DNA of 64,000 bases from Acinetobacter halotolerans (lineage in GTDB: Bacteria; Pseudomonadota; Gammaproteobacteria; Pseudomonadales; Moraxellaceae). The notes under the pieces are model-generated. The model worked only from the letters and a program-made list of their open reading frames with translations. It searched no databases and had not been told where the DNA came from. The first letter of the stretch is position 1. Every line of letters starts with the position of its first letter. The position numbers and the translations under genes were made by a program. The stretch is from positions 86,804 to 150,803 of the forward strand of contig NZ_SGIM01000009.1 in the NCBI RefSeq assembly GCF_004208515.1, read 5' to 3'. Of this stretch, positions 18,373 to 27,774 are shown one piece after another.

Positions 18373-18864
18373 ATGATTGAAGCAACAGACTTTAGAAATG
18401 CAATGTCTTTGTTAACCAGTGCAATTAGTGTCGTTACTACGGCAGGCTTATCTGGTCGTTATGGATTTACTGCATCTGCCGTGTGTAGTGTTACAGATAC
18501 GCCGCCGACATTGTTGGTCTGTATGAATCAAGCCTCTAGTTCACATGTGCATTTTGTAGAAAACAAAATTCTAACTGTGAATGTTTTAGGTGCGCATCAT
18601 GAGCATGTTTCTAAAGTATTTTCGTCTAAATTGAGTCCAGAAGAGCGTTTTAAACATGGAGTTTGGACAGAATTGGAAACTGGTGCACCAGTTTTAAATG
18701 ATGCTTTGGTGAGTTTTGATTGCGAGATTGATCAAATTCAACAGGTTGGAACACATACTATTTTTATTTGTCCTATTGTTTCAATTCAACAAAGTCAGCA
18801 CGATCAAAGTTTAGTTTATTTCAATCGCGCTTATCATCAAGTGGGGCAGACGGAAATCGCTTAA
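18373..18864 (+). CDS. flavin reductase family protein
   Basis: About 163 residues with the FMN-binding split-barrel signature of two-component flavin reductases: FRNAMSLLTSAISVVTTAG, GFTASAVCSVTDTPPTLLVC, NVLGAHHEHVSKVFSS, and the terminal YFNRAYHQVG. These enzymes supply reduced FMN or FAD to a partner oxygenase. The adjoining MesX, thought to be oxygen-dependent, is an obvious candidate partner; this is inference. The frame is open from 18325, but AGGA at 18361 points to ATG 18373 (or GTG 18370). Confidence 0.85.
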   Translation: MIEATDFRNAMSLLTSAISVVTTAGLSGRYGFTASAVCSVTDTPPTLLVCMNQASSSHVHFVENKILTVNVLGAHHEHVSKVFSSKLSPEERFKHGVWTELETGAPVLNDALVSFDCEIDQIQQVGTHTIFICPIVSIQQSQHDQSLVYFNRAYHQVGQTEIA

Positions 18865-19019
18865 AACAATTTTTGTATGTTCTTATTCGCTATAAAAATA
18901 GATTATCTCATTCATGACACTCTGCGTTTTACTAAAAGACTATATTGATTGATGTTTGTATTGTTAAGATCAATAAAACAACTCATTGCAATAGCATAGG
19001 TAAAAAAGAGAGCGATATC

Positions 19020-19967
19020 ATGAGCAATAACAACGATTACGATATTTCTGATTCAAAAGACTGCGAAACTTATATCAATCAATTTATTCAAGATTTTACA
19101 ATTCGTTCGGCTGAAATTGGTAAGGGCACCGTGATTAAACGAGCTTTGCCAAGTCGACAGAAACGCCTAGTGGGAGCGTGGTGTTTCCTTGATCATGCAG
19201 GGCCTGTAACGTTTCCGGCAGGTGATGGTTTAGATGTAGGACCACATCCACATATTGGTTTGCAGACCTTTACATGGATGATTGAGGGTACCATGATGCA
19301 TACTGATAGCCTTGGTTCAAAACAGTTGATTCGTCCAAAGCAGGTCAATTTAATGACGGCGGGGCGCGGGATTTCGCATACTGAAGTTGCCCCTGATACT
19401 GAAACTAAAATGCATGCGGCGCAGCTCTGGATTGCATTACCAGATGATAAGCGCGAGATGGAACCGAGCTTTGAACATTATCCAGAATTACCTGTGGTCA
19501 CCAAAGATCAGGTTGAATTTACCGTTCTGGTGGGTGACTTCTTAGAAACGTTATCACCTGTACAAGTGCATACCCCTTTGGTGGGTGTAGATCTCACCGC
19601 CCAAGCCGATACGAAAACACGTATTCCTCTTAATCCTGAATTTGAATATGCCTTTATGGCACTTGAGGGAACGGCTTGCGTCAATGGTCATGAGCTAAAC
19701 ATAGACAATATGGTGGTCTTGGAAAAAGGTTTAACCGAAATATCAGTAGAGCTGACAAAAGGTCATCGTGTGTTATTGATTGGCGGTGAACCATTTGAGT
19801 CACCTATTTTACTGTGGTGGAATTTTGTAGCACGTACCATGGATGATTTAAAACAAGCACGCCAAGATTGGATTAATCACGATGCGCGCTTTGGCGAAAT
19901 TACTGACTATCAAGGCAAGCGCTTAGAAGCACCAGTATTACCTGATCAAATGAGGGCGTCGAAATGA
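19020..19967 (+). CDS. pirin family protein
   Basis: About 315 residues of the pirin cupin superfamily. The first cupin carries GLDVGPHPHIGLQTFTWMIEG and MTAGRGISHTEV, with the metal-binding His residues. A C-terminal cupin follows (FEYAFMALEGTACVNG, LLIGGEPFESPI). Some bacterial pirins oxidise quercetin or modulate redox enzymes. The frame runs open from 18945 but the ATG at 19020, with AAGAGAG upstream, fits the family start. It overlaps the OsmC gene by four bases (ATGA), so both are cotranslated. Confidence 0.88.
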   Translation: MSNNNDYDISDSKDCETYINQFIQDFTIRSAEIGKGTVIKRALPSRQKRLVGAWCFLDHAGPVTFPAGDGLDVGPHPHIGLQTFTWMIEGTMMHTDSLGSKQLIRPKQVNLMTAGRGISHTEVAPDTETKMHAAQLWIALPDDKREMEPSFEHYPELPVVTKDQVEFTVLVGDFLETLSPVQVHTPLVGVDLTAQADTKTRIPLNPEFEYAFMALEGTACVNGHELNIDNMVVLEKGLTEISVELTKGHRVLLIGGEPFESPILLWWNFVARTMDDLKQARQDWINHDARFGEITDYQGKRLEAPVLPDQMRASK

Positions 19968-20362
19968 GTGTGATTGCAAGTGCAAAAGTACAGACTTTGA
20001 CCGCACCGTGGAAAGGTGAGGTGACGAGTGGTACGCATCAATTTATTACCGATAAACCTGAAGCTGCTGGCGGACATGATACTGGCCCCGCACCTTATGA
20101 TTTTCTCACTGCGAGTTTGGCATCATGTACCATGATTACCTTGCGGATGTATGCCAAACATAAGGAAATAGAGTTGGGTGATTTTCAAGTTGAGGTCGAT
20201 TTTCATAGTAATCGTGAACAACAGGAAAAAATAGAGCGCCGTGTAATCTTTACGCAACCTATTTCACAAGACTTAAAAGAAAAACTTCTAAACGTGTGTA
20301 GTAAAACCCCAGTGACTAAAACTTTGTTACGCAGTTTAGACATAGAGACCGTGATTCTTTAA
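19964..20362 (+). CDS. OsmC family protein
   Basis: A 132-residue OsmC/Ohr-fold protein. It shows the typical TDKPEAAGGHDTGPAPYDFL lead-in and LASCTMITLRMYAKHKEIEL with the conserved Cys, plus the second Cys in LNVCSKTPVTKTL. OsmC proteins are thiol peroxidases for organic hydroperoxides. The start overlaps the pirin stop, so coupled expression is likely, and a GST gene follows within 100 bp. Confidence 0.9.
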   Translation: MSVIASAKVQTLTAPWKGEVTSGTHQFITDKPEAAGGHDTGPAPYDFLTASLASCTMITLRMYAKHKEIELGDFQVEVDFHSNREQQEKIERRVIFTQPISQDLKEKLLNVCSKTPVTKTLLRSLDIETVIL

Positions 20363-20402
20363 GACTAAAGTGCTATTGTGCTTGGGCAAAACATAATTCT
20401 AA

Positions 20403-20439
20403 GTGTGATTGTTAGAGGGATCAAAAACAGCAATCACAC
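20403..20439. repeat. inverted repeat before the GST gene
   Basis: GTGTGATTG (20403-20411) and CAATCACAC (20431-20439) form a 9 bp perfect dyad separated by 19 bases, in the 98 bp gap between OsmC and GST genes. No T-run follows. It could be an operator or a message hairpin. Confidence 0.4.
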
Positions 20440-20460
20440 AGCTAAAAAGCAGGCACAAAA

Positions 20461-21114
20461 ATGATTACCTTACATTACCTCCAATGCTCGCGTTCATTTC
20501 GGATATTATGGGCACTAGAAGAGCTGGGTGTGGATTGCCAAGTTGAGTATTATCAAAGGTCATCCAGTTATACAGCGCCAGAAAGCCTAAAACAGATTCA
20601 CCCATTGGGCAAAGCGCCAATTTTAGTGGATGATGGGCAGGTGATTGTTGAATCAGCTGTGATTTTGGATTATCTGCAACAAAAGTATGATGAGCAACAA
20701 CAATTCAAACCACAGCAGGCCAGTGCTCAGATGCAATATTCCTATTGGATGCATTATGCAGAAGGCTCTTTAATGCCGTTGTTGGTCATGACTTTGGTGA
20801 TGAACAGTGTCAGTAAACATGTGCCGTGGGTGATTCGCCCGATTGCTCAAAAGATTACGGATGGGGTTAAGGCAAGTTTTGTACGTCCGCGTGTCAAAGA
20901 GCATATTCTTTATCTAGAGAGTTATTTGGCAGAGCATGATTATTTTGCAGGAGATTTTTCTTTTGCTGATATTCAGATGGCATTCCCGCTTATTGCAATT
21001 CAAAACCGTTTACATGGTAAATATCCGCATATCCAAGCCTTTGTCCAACGTGTTCAGCAGCGTTCGGCATTTCAACGTGCAGAGCAAAAGAGTTTAGATT
21101 CTGAATGTGTATAA
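20461..21114 (+). CDS. glutathione S-transferase
   Basis: A 217-residue GST. The thioredoxin-fold N terminus ITLHYLQCSRSFRILWALEELGV, the cis-Pro region HPLGKAPILVDDGQVIVESAVI (parts HPLGKAPIL and ESAVI) and an all-helical C-terminal half with YFAGDFSFADIQMAFP are present. It conjugates or exchanges glutathione on electrophiles; the substrate is not known. It follows pirin-OsmC and ends at a bidirectional terminator. Confidence 0.9.
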   Translation: MITLHYLQCSRSFRILWALEELGVDCQVEYYQRSSSYTAPESLKQIHPLGKAPILVDDGQVIVESAVILDYLQQKYDEQQQFKPQQASAQMQYSYWMHYAEGSLMPLLVMTLVMNSVSKHVPWVIRPIAQKITDGVKASFVRPRVKEHILYLESYLAEHDYFAGDFSFADIQMAFPLIAIQNRLHGKYPHIQAFVQRVQQRSAFQRAEQKSLDSECV

Positions 21115-21128
21115 GCCATTAGAAAACA

Positions 21129-21157
21129 AAAAAAGGAACGGTGATCGTTCCTTTTTC
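21129..21157. terminator. bidirectional terminator between GST and SPOR genes
   Basis: AAAAGGAACG (21131-21140) pairs with CGTTCCTTTT (21146-21155) around GTGAT, with A and T tracts on both sides, between two convergent genes. Confidence 0.85.
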
Positions 21158-21170
21158 GTGTTTGAGCGGT

Positions 21171-21773
21171 TTAGCGTTTAATGACGATGGAATCAATGCC
21201 ACTATGTTGTAAAGTTTGTTGTGCAGCTAAAGCGGCTTCTTGACTATCATAAGGTCCAGAAAAAACACGATACCAAGTTTGTCCATTTTCAACAGTTTTC
21301 ACGACATCAGCAGACAATCCATTCAAAATAATTTCTGCACGACGCGCATCTGCACTATCAGGATCTGGATAGCTACGCACTTGTAAAATATACGTGGTCG
21401 GTGCAGGCGGCGTTTGCTCACTTGGGGTGAGACTTGCTGAATCTTCTGTTGTTTCGACTCTAGGTGATTCAATAATCACAATATTGCCTTGTTGTTTGGT
21501 TTCGGGCACAGCTTGTTGTGGAATCGGAGTCACTTGTTGTTGTGGCAACAAGTCATAGAAACGATAATCTTTATTGGTGTTTTCTTCTTGATAGTGCTCA
21601 GAAGGCACCTGAGTTTTTGTGGGAACAGGTTGCCATGGCTGCCATAGCATCAGCATGACGATAGCACATAGAATCGCTAGAATGGCGACAAACATGCCTA
21701 GCCATTTCGGAATAAGCGGTTTTTTTGGCTTATTTGGTCGTTCAGATACACCACGTTGCGTTTTTCCAAACAC
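21171..21773 (-). CDS. SPOR domain membrane protein (FtsN-like)
   Basis: A 200-residue bitopic protein: a basic cytoplasmic start KPKKPLIPKWLG, one membrane segment (MFVAILAILCAIVMLMLW), a long Pro/Gln/Thr-rich periplasmic linker, and a C-terminal SPOR domain (TYILQVRSYPDPDSADARR, WYRVFSGPYDSQEAA). SPOR domains bind septal peptidoglycan lacking stem peptides, and proteins of this layout act in division. It lies 126 bp downstream of argS on the same strand, a common gammaproteobacterial order. Confidence 0.88.
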   Translation of the reverse strand: MFGKTQRGVSERPNKPKKPLIPKWLGMFVAILAILCAIVMLMLWQPWQPVPTKTQVPSEHYQEENTNKDYRFYDLLPQQQVTPIPQQAVPETKQQGNIVIIESPRVETTEDSASLTPSEQTPPAPTTYILQVRSYPDPDSADARRAEIILNGLSADVVKTVENGQTWYRVFSGPYDSQEAALAAQQTLQHSGIDSIVIKR

Positions 21774-21899
21774 CTGAAATTCCTCTTGATTCTATTATGT
21801 TATTTCTAGCTTGAATCTTCTGGGAAACAAAGCATTATGTTTAAAATAATGCTTTGTTTACTGTATTTTATCCACTGTTTCGTAAGAGCGTTGCTTTGC

Positions 21900-23699
21900 T
21901 TACATGGTCTCAGGAGCGGACACACCTAGTAATGTTAAACCATTTCGAATCACTTGCTGTACGTTTATTGATAACAATAAGCGGGCTTGTGATAATGGAA
22001 TATTTGTTTCATCTACAAACTTCACACCATCTTGTGCATACCAACCATGGAATAGCGCAGCTAAATCTTTAAGATAGTTGCCAATTTGATGTGGTTCACA
22101 GACATTCGCAGCTCGCACCACAATTTCAGGATAAGCTGCTAATTTCGCGAGAATTTCAGTTTCAGTATCTAAAGTCAATAGATCAGCAACCTGTCGTGCA
22201 GATGTCACATCAAATGCAATGCCTTTTTCTTTAGCACGATTCACAATACTGTTCACACGTGCATATGCATATTGAATGTAATACACCGCATTGTCTTTAC
22301 TTTGCGAAACCGCAAGGTCTAAGTCAAAGTCAATGTGTTGCTCAGATTTACGCATCACGTAGTAGAAACGCGCAGCGTCATTGCCAACTTCTTTACGTAA
22401 ATCACGCAAAGTTACGAACTGGCCTGAACGAGATGACATTTGTACCATCTCGCCACCACGCCATAAGCTGACGAACTGAACCAAAAGAACGGTTAACTTC
22501 TTCGAGTCATAACCCATCGCATCAATCGCCGCTTTCACACGAGAGATATAACCGTGGTGGTCTGAACCCCAAATATCAATCAGGTCAGTATAACCACGTT
22601 GTAATTTATTGAGGTGGTAGGCAATGTCTGATGCAAAGTAAGTGGTTTGGCCATTGCGACGCTTTACAACACGGTCTTTTTCATCACCAAATTCAGTTGA
22701 TTTAAACCAGATGTTGCCATCTTGTTCATAGAGGAAGCCACGTTGATCTAAGGTTGCAAGTGCTTCATCAATCTTGTCCGCCAATGATGCTTCGCTAAAC
22801 CATTCATCAAAGGTTACGCCGAAGTCAGCAAGATCATCTTTGATGTCATCTAAAATGGCATGTAATGCTGCCTGATGGAAAACGCGATAACCTTCACCTA
22901 ACTGTTGTTGTGAGTTTGCGATTAAGCCATCGATGTGTTTCTCTTTGTCACCCGAAAGCACGACTTTGTTACCTTCGGCATCTAATTCTTCTGCGTATTG
23001 AACGTCTTCTGGTACATCTTTATAGATGTCAGCGACTGGACGAACGTGCGCATCACCATCTTGGTCAATAATACTTTGTGCGATTTCTTTGACGTAGTCG
23101 CCTTGATAAGCGTTTTTAGGGAATACCAGTGTTTGGCCAGTAAGTTCTAAATAACGTAAATAAGTTGAAGTCGCCAAAATATCCATTTGACGGCCAGCAT
23201 CATTAACGTAATATTCGCGGTCAACTTGAGCGCCTGTGGCTTCTAATAAGTTTGCAACCGTCATGCCATACGCTGCACCACGACCATGCCCAACATGTAG
23301 GCTAGAGGTTGGGTTTGCAGACACAAACTCGACCTGAATTTTTTTGGCTGCATTGGCTTGGCTGCGACCATATTGATCTTTTTGTGCATGAATCTGATCG
23401 AGCACAGCAAAGCGTTGGTCTGCATTTAAAAAGAAGTTAATAAAACCAGGACCAGCAATTTCTGCTTTATTAATGTCAGCGACTTCAGGCAGTGCTGCTA
23501 AAATCTTTTCAGCAAGATCACGTGGCTTCATGCCTGCCGCTTTAGAGCCGATCATGGCAATATTAGAAGCAAAGTCTCCGTGACTTCGGTCTTTGGTACG
23601 GGTTAAATGGCTCGTGTTTGTCCAATCTGAAGGGAGTACACCTTGTTGTTGAAGGGATTGTACCGCATGATCAAGAGCTGCTTGTATTGCCGTATTCAT
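21900..23699 (-). CDS. argS: arginyl-tRNA synthetase
   Basis: A 599-residue class I synthetase that charges tRNA-Arg. The HIGH motif appears as HVGH (residues 135-138) within FVSANPTSSLHVGHGRGAAYG. The KMSKS counterpart is the degenerate MSSRSG segment, as usual in ArgRS. The N-terminal Add-1 domain (SHGDFASNIAM) and the C-terminal DALR anticodon domain ending NGLTLLGVSAPETM are complete. Confidence 0.97.
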   Translation of the reverse strand: MNTAIQAALDHAVQSLQQQGVLPSDWTNTSHLTRTKDRSHGDFASNIAMIGSKAAGMKPRDLAEKILAALPEVADINKAEIAGPGFINFFLNADQRFAVLDQIHAQKDQYGRSQANAAKKIQVEFVSANPTSSLHVGHGRGAAYGMTVANLLEATGAQVDREYYVNDAGRQMDILATSTYLRYLELTGQTLVFPKNAYQGDYVKEIAQSIIDQDGDAHVRPVADIYKDVPEDVQYAEELDAEGNKVVLSGDKEKHIDGLIANSQQQLGEGYRVFHQAALHAILDDIKDDLADFGVTFDEWFSEASLADKIDEALATLDQRGFLYEQDGNIWFKSTEFGDEKDRVVKRRNGQTTYFASDIAYHLNKLQRGYTDLIDIWGSDHHGYISRVKAAIDAMGYDSKKLTVLLVQFVSLWRGGEMVQMSSRSGQFVTLRDLRKEVGNDAARFYYVMRKSEQHIDFDLDLAVSQSKDNAVYYIQYAYARVNSIVNRAKEKGIAFDVTSARQVADLLTLDTETEILAKLAAYPEIVVRAANVCEPHQIGNYLKDLAALFHGWYAQDGVKFVDETNIPLSQARLLLSINVQQVIRNGLTLLGVSAPETM

Positions 23700-23830
23700 A
23701 GTTACCGAAATAAATGTCGCGGAAAAACGTTAAATATAGCAAATTTTGATGGCTTAAGGGGAGAGTCTACGCAGGGAATTCACATATTCCGATCAATCTT
23801 TTTTAAGTACTTTGTTTGGTGGCATTTATA

Positions 23831-23863
23831 AAGGTGCTACACCAGCCAATGGTGTAGCACCTT
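23831..23863 (-). terminator. hairpin after the Dyp peroxidase gene
   Basis: AAGGTGCTACACC (23831-23843) and GGTGTAGCACCTT (23851-23863) form a 13 bp perfect stem around AGCCAAT. On the minus strand it comes six bases after the stop and is followed by TTTATAAAT, a weak T tract, so it probably ends that transcript. Confidence 0.7.
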
Positions 23864-23869
23864 GCGGTT

Positions 23870-24790
23870 CTAATCTTCCAAAATTTGTTCTAGCAATGCA
23901 TCACTTGGCGCAAAATAATAAGCACCATCCACAGCCGTTGTGAAGTGCAGTAAACGGTCATGAATACCATCACCTGCTGTCCCAAACATGCGTTTTAACA
24001 TCGCATCAATAATCGTTAAATTATTAGTGTAAGCAACGAAGAACAAGCCTTGTTCACCTTTTCCATCGCCATAAGGCAAGCTGTGACGCAAGATTTCCAT
24101 TTCCTCGCCTTCATCGTCCTCAACCACTGTACGAGCAACATGAGCATTTTCAGGCTTAGTCTCATCATCTAGCTCAATGGATTCAAGCTTGGTGCGTCCC
24201 ATGACATGCTCTTGTGTATCGACTTTCAGTTGTTGCCATTTCGCTAAATCGTGTACATAACGTTGTGCGAAAATAAAACTACCCTCTTGGAAGATACCAG
24301 CGGATTCGGGTAGCAACGTTGCTTCGGCACGATCATCGGGGAATTGTGGATTTTCAGTTCCATCAATAAAACCAGTTAAATCACGACCATCAAATTGGCG
24401 GAAGCAAGCGCGCTCATCGAGTACCTCAACCTTATCTTGAATGCCTGCAAAAAAAGATTGGCTCATCGCAAAACATAAATCTGCACGTGCACTGGCAATG
24501 TGAATAAACACATCGGCAGGCACGACCGGCATATTGAAAGCCCCTTGTTGTGGGTCGAGTTGCTTAAACCCTTCTGGCATTTGTGCATGTAATTTAGGCC
24601 ACAGTTCAGGGCCGAAGGCTATTGCAGTTTTGATCTGAGCATCTGGGTGTTGAGTAATCAAGCGATCACGAGTTAAAAGCAGCGCTGAAATTTGTTGTTT
24701 TAATTCAGCGATCGTTAGATCTTTTAAACGGAGAACAATAAAACGCGCATGATCAGAAGGTAGTGGAAGAATGACAGATTGAGCAGCCAT
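23870..24790 (-). CDS. Dyp-type peroxidase
   Basis: About 306 residues of the dye-decolourising peroxidase family (YfeX-like class). The signature GFIDGTENP holds the distal Asp, and FAQRYVHDLAKWQ carries the proximal heme His; HSLPYGDGKGEQGLFFVAYT is also typical. It is a heme enzyme using peroxide on bulky substrates; no secretion signal is seen. The frame extends 15 residues further upstream, but ATG at 24790 with GGAGATCTTA before it is the family-like start. Confidence 0.9.
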   Translation of the reverse strand: MAAQSVILPLPSDHARFIVLRLKDLTIAELKQQISALLLTRDRLITQHPDAQIKTAIAFGPELWPKLHAQMPEGFKQLDPQQGAFNMPVVPADVFIHIASARADLCFAMSQSFFAGIQDKVEVLDERACFRQFDGRDLTGFIDGTENPQFPDDRAEATLLPESAGIFQEGSFIFAQRYVHDLAKWQQLKVDTQEHVMGRTKLESIELDDETKPENAHVARTVVEDDEGEEMEILRHSLPYGDGKGEQGLFFVAYTNNLTIIDAMLKRMFGTAGDGIHDRLLHFTTAVDGAYYFAPSDALLEQILED

Positions 24791-24952
24791 TAAGATCTCC
24801 TTAGTCATTTTTAAGGCGGCAAAAAAAGAAATCATTGTGCCTGATGTTGAGGGGGCATAAAAGTTTATTTATTCATTTTTTGTGGTTTTAAATGATGCAA
24901 TCATGGCAAAATAAAACGATATAATTCCACCTTTTATTTCTTTAGTATTCCT

Positions 24953-25579
24953 ATGTCTTTTCAAGTCTGGTTCACGTTTATGCTGGCTTGCTGGGTGATT
25001 AGCATTTCTCCTGGTGCGGGGGCAATTGTGTCAATGTCGAGTGGTCTAAATCATGGGTTTAGGCATGGGTATTGGAATGTTATCGGACTGCAAATTGCTT
25101 TATTGATCCAGATTATGATTGTTGCCGCTGGCGTTGGGGTACTTTTTGCGACGACACCATGGGCTTTTCAGGTGGTGAAATGGTTTGGTGTCTTGTATTT
25201 GCTTTACTTGGCTTATTCACAATGGGTCGCACCTGTGCAGATGGTTGAAATTAAACAAGAAGACAACCATAAGTCTGCTTCAGCTTTGGTGTTTAAGGGA
25301 TTTGTCGTCAATATGAGCAATCCTAAAGCCATTGTATTTCTATTAGCAGTGCTGCCGCAGTTTTTAGATTTAAGTCGACCACAATGGTTACAATATCTGA
25401 TTATGGCGATCACGATGGTGACAATCGACTTAATCGTAATGGCAGGCTATACAGGATTAGCCGCGAAGGTATTGAGATTATTACGTTCGGCAAAACAACA
25501 GAAATACTTAAATCGGAGTTTTGCAGTCATGTTTAGTTGCGCAGCGTTGTTGCTTGGGGTTATCCAACAATCTAATTAA
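24953..25579 (+). CDS. LysE family translocator
   Basis: A 208-residue RhtB/LysE-type exporter with six membrane segments. SISPGAGAIVSMSSGLNHGFRHG is a variant of the family N-terminal motif (PGP replaced by PGA), and FVVNMSNPKAIVFLLAVLPQFL is the second conserved stretch. It probably exports an amino acid or derivative. It is convergent with znuB, eleven bases away. Confidence 0.85.
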   Translation: MSFQVWFTFMLACWVISISPGAGAIVSMSSGLNHGFRHGYWNVIGLQIALLIQIMIVAAGVGVLFATTPWAFQVVKWFGVLYLLYLAYSQWVAPVQMVEIKQEDNHKSASALVFKGFVVNMSNPKAIVFLLAVLPQFLDLSRPQWLQYLIMAITMVTIDLIVMAGYTGLAAKVLRLLRSAKQQKYLNRSFAVMFSCAALLLGVIQQSN

Positions 25580-25589
25580 CAACGCATCG

Positions 25590-26399
25590 CTAGTTTGTCT
25601 TGATGTGTGGAAGTACTTTTTGTGCCGTGAAAATCAGCGCAAAGCAAAGTGCCATACATAAGACAATACTTAAACCCGTGGCAATGTTCAGTGCGGCACT
25701 TGACCATAAGCCTACAGTGATGCCGAATTGAGCCAATATAAATGCCCAAATCACCATTTGTTTAGGGGAATGTGCCAGTAAGCGGGCGCTTAGCGCAGGG
25801 ATGACTAATAAGGCACCCATCAGTAATGAACCGACTGCACGTAATGCCAGTACGGTAAACAATGCCAGTAATAACATGAAAATCAGACGCTGCCAGTTTG
25901 CATTTACGCCTTCACTCATCGCCACATCTGGGTCTACCGCAATTTGAATTTGTGCGGACCATGAGCGATACAGCACCACCATTGCAGCTGCAATCACCGC
26001 AGCAAATATTGGTAATTCAGTCCATCCGACACTGAGTAAATCACCAAACAGATAGCTTAATAGTTCTGGCCGTAAGCTTGGAATTTGTTGGATGAGTAAT
26101 AAACCTGAACACAGTAGTGTGGCTGAGCACAAAGCAAGCAGCGCATCATTGGGCAGGCGTGAGTCGTGCAAAATCCATAAAATTGCAACCAACAACGCAG
26201 CTAAACAAGCCACCCCCAACCAAAAAGGTAAATTCAGGATGCCTGCAATTGCGACTCCTAATAAGGTGCCATGAGCCATGGTATCAGCGAAGAAAGACAT
26301 TCTGCGCCACAACATGAGGCAACCCAATGGTGCAGTCAGAAATACAAGCAGCGTGCCCATAATCCAAGCAGGTAATAGCAGTTGTAACCATTCCATCAT
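25590..26399 (-). CDS. znuB: zinc ABC transporter permease
   Basis: A 269-residue ABC-3 family permease with about eight membrane segments. MLWRRMSFFADTMAHGTLLGVAIAG is the characteristic early motif and LRAVGSLLMGALLVIPALSARLLA the coupling region that meets the ATPase. It forms the membrane pore for zinc. It starts three bases after the znuC stop, and zur precedes znuC, giving a zur-znuC-znuB unit. Confidence 0.93.
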   Translation of the reverse strand: MMEWLQLLLPAWIMGTLLVFLTAPLGCLMLWRRMSFFADTMAHGTLLGVAIAGILNLPFWLGVACLAALLVAILWILHDSRLPNDALLALCSATLLCSGLLLIQQIPSLRPELLSYLFGDLLSVGWTELPIFAAVIAAAMVVLYRSWSAQIQIAVDPDVAMSEGVNANWQRLIFMLLLALFTVLALRAVGSLLMGALLVIPALSARLLAHSPKQMVIWAFILAQFGITVGLWSSAALNIATGLSIVLCMALCFALIFTAQKVLPHIKTN

Positions 26400-26402
26400 T
26401 GC

Positions 26403-27191
26403 TTAGACCTTTGGTTCAGGGTGGATGTGAGGGCGTGGATCATGTGTGCATGGTTCTACGTGATCGCTATGCCCACAATCATCGTGATGGTGCTGATAGA
26501 ACATCCGTTGTGTCCCAAAAATAGCTTGGTACTCAGGATGCTGTTGAATGCTTTCAGGCAAGCCACTACAACAGATGTGTTTATTGAGGCACACCACACG
26601 ATGTGTCCCTTGCATGACCCATTGTAAGTCATGTGAAACCATGAGTACGGCACAACCATATCGCTCGGGCAAGCTGCGGACATATTCATACAGTTCGGCT
26701 TCAGATTGAATATCTAAGCCTTGCATCGGTTCATCCAACACTAAAATATCAGGTTGACGCAATAAAGCACGCGCCAGTAACACGCGTTGGCGTTCACCGC
26801 CTGAGAGCTGTTGTACTTTGGAATGTTGCAATTGCTGGATGCCAGTATCCGCTATGATTTCTTGGCGCAAATGTGCTGCACAGACTTCTAAATCAAGTAA
26901 GTCTTGGACACGTAACGGTAGACTGGCCGATGGATTGAACTTCTGTGGAACATAGGCCATCTTAAGTTTTTTAGCAAAGTGAACTTTGCCTTTATTTGGA
27001 GACATGATGCCCAGTAGCACTTTAATAAGGGTTGACTTACCAGCGCCATTTGGGCCAATCAGCGTGACAATTTCTTTTGCTTGTAATGCAAAATCCACAT
27101 TTCTCAAAATAACACGCTCATCACGTTGAACAGAGATATTTTCAAGCTGGATGAGGGGAGAGCTTACTGCGATGTGCTGCACTGATGACAT
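26403..27191 (-). CDS. znuC: zinc ABC transporter ATPase
   Basis: A 262-residue ABC ATPase. Walker A is GPNGAGKST, the signature is LSGGERQRVLLARALLR, and Walker B is ILVLDEPMQGLD with the H-switch MVSHD. A His-rich C terminus (HHHDDCGHSDHVEPCTHDPRPHIH in part: HHHDDCGHSDHV) could bind zinc. Its start overlaps the zur coding region by 28 bases, implying translational coupling. Confidence 0.94.
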   Translation of the reverse strand: MSSVQHIAVSSPLIQLENISVQRDERVILRNVDFALQAKEIVTLIGPNGAGKSTLIKVLLGIMSPNKGKVHFAKKLKMAYVPQKFNPSASLPLRVQDLLDLEVCAAHLRQEIIADTGIQQLQHSKVQQLSGGERQRVLLARALLRQPDILVLDEPMQGLDIQSEAELYEYVRSLPERYGCAVLMVSHDLQWVMQGTHRVVCLNKHICCSGLPESIQQHPEYQAIFGTQRMFYQHHHDDCGHSDHVEPCTHDPRPHIHPEPKV

Positions 27192-27661
27192 TTTCCAGAA
27201 ATTTCAATGATGCTGTGTTGAGCAGAAAACTGATCGGAGGTTGCAAGTTGATCAAGTTGCTGAAGCAGCCCTTGTGCGGAAGCCTCTTTGACAGAGCGGC
27301 ATTCCGTGCAGATTAAAAACGCAGCTTGATGTCCTTCACGAGGATGGCAGCAAGGAATATAGGCGTTAATAGACGTTAAACGATGGATTAGACCCTTTTC
27401 TAATAGAAAATCCAAGGTTCTATATACTGTCGGTGGTGCAGCAGGACGATCTGCTTGACCTTTAATTTTGGCCAACAAATCATAAGCACCCATGGGTGCA
27501 GATGCATTTAATATCAGTTCAAGGACTTCTTTACGTAGAGGAGTCAGTCGAGCGCCAGTTGCAGCACATAAAAGTTCTGCTTCTGCGAGTCGAGCTTTAA
27601 TATCATGATGACCATGAACACCGTGTAAAGCGTTGTCATGTTCATGTGAGCAAGAACTCAT
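27164..27661 (-). CDS. zur: Zur, zinc-responsive Fur-family repressor
   Basis: A 165-residue Fur-family protein. The winged helix has ARLTPLRKEVLELIL and APPTVYRTLDFLLEKGLIHR; zinc sites include CHPREGHQAAFLICTEC and the C-terminal CHQC. The N terminus is His-rich (CSHEHDNALHGVHGHH). Genomic position with znuCB and opposite znuA, and Zur-like boxes in the divergent spacer, support the zinc assignment over Fur or PerR. Confidence 0.92.
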   Translation of the reverse strand: MSSCSHEHDNALHGVHGHHDIKARLAEAELLCAATGARLTPLRKEVLELILNASAPMGAYDLLAKIKGQADRPAAPPTVYRTLDFLLEKGLIHRLTSINAYIPCCHPREGHQAAFLICTECRSVKEASAQGLLQQLDQLATSDQFSAQHSIIEISGKCHQCSTSQ

Positions 27662-27774
27662 AAATGGACCTCATTGTTTGCCTTGAATCGGTTGATCTAT
27701 CACGGATAACTTTAACTAACCAAATACCTTATGCTGTAGATGAGCGCGCTAAGTATCTGTGAAATGTCAACGGA

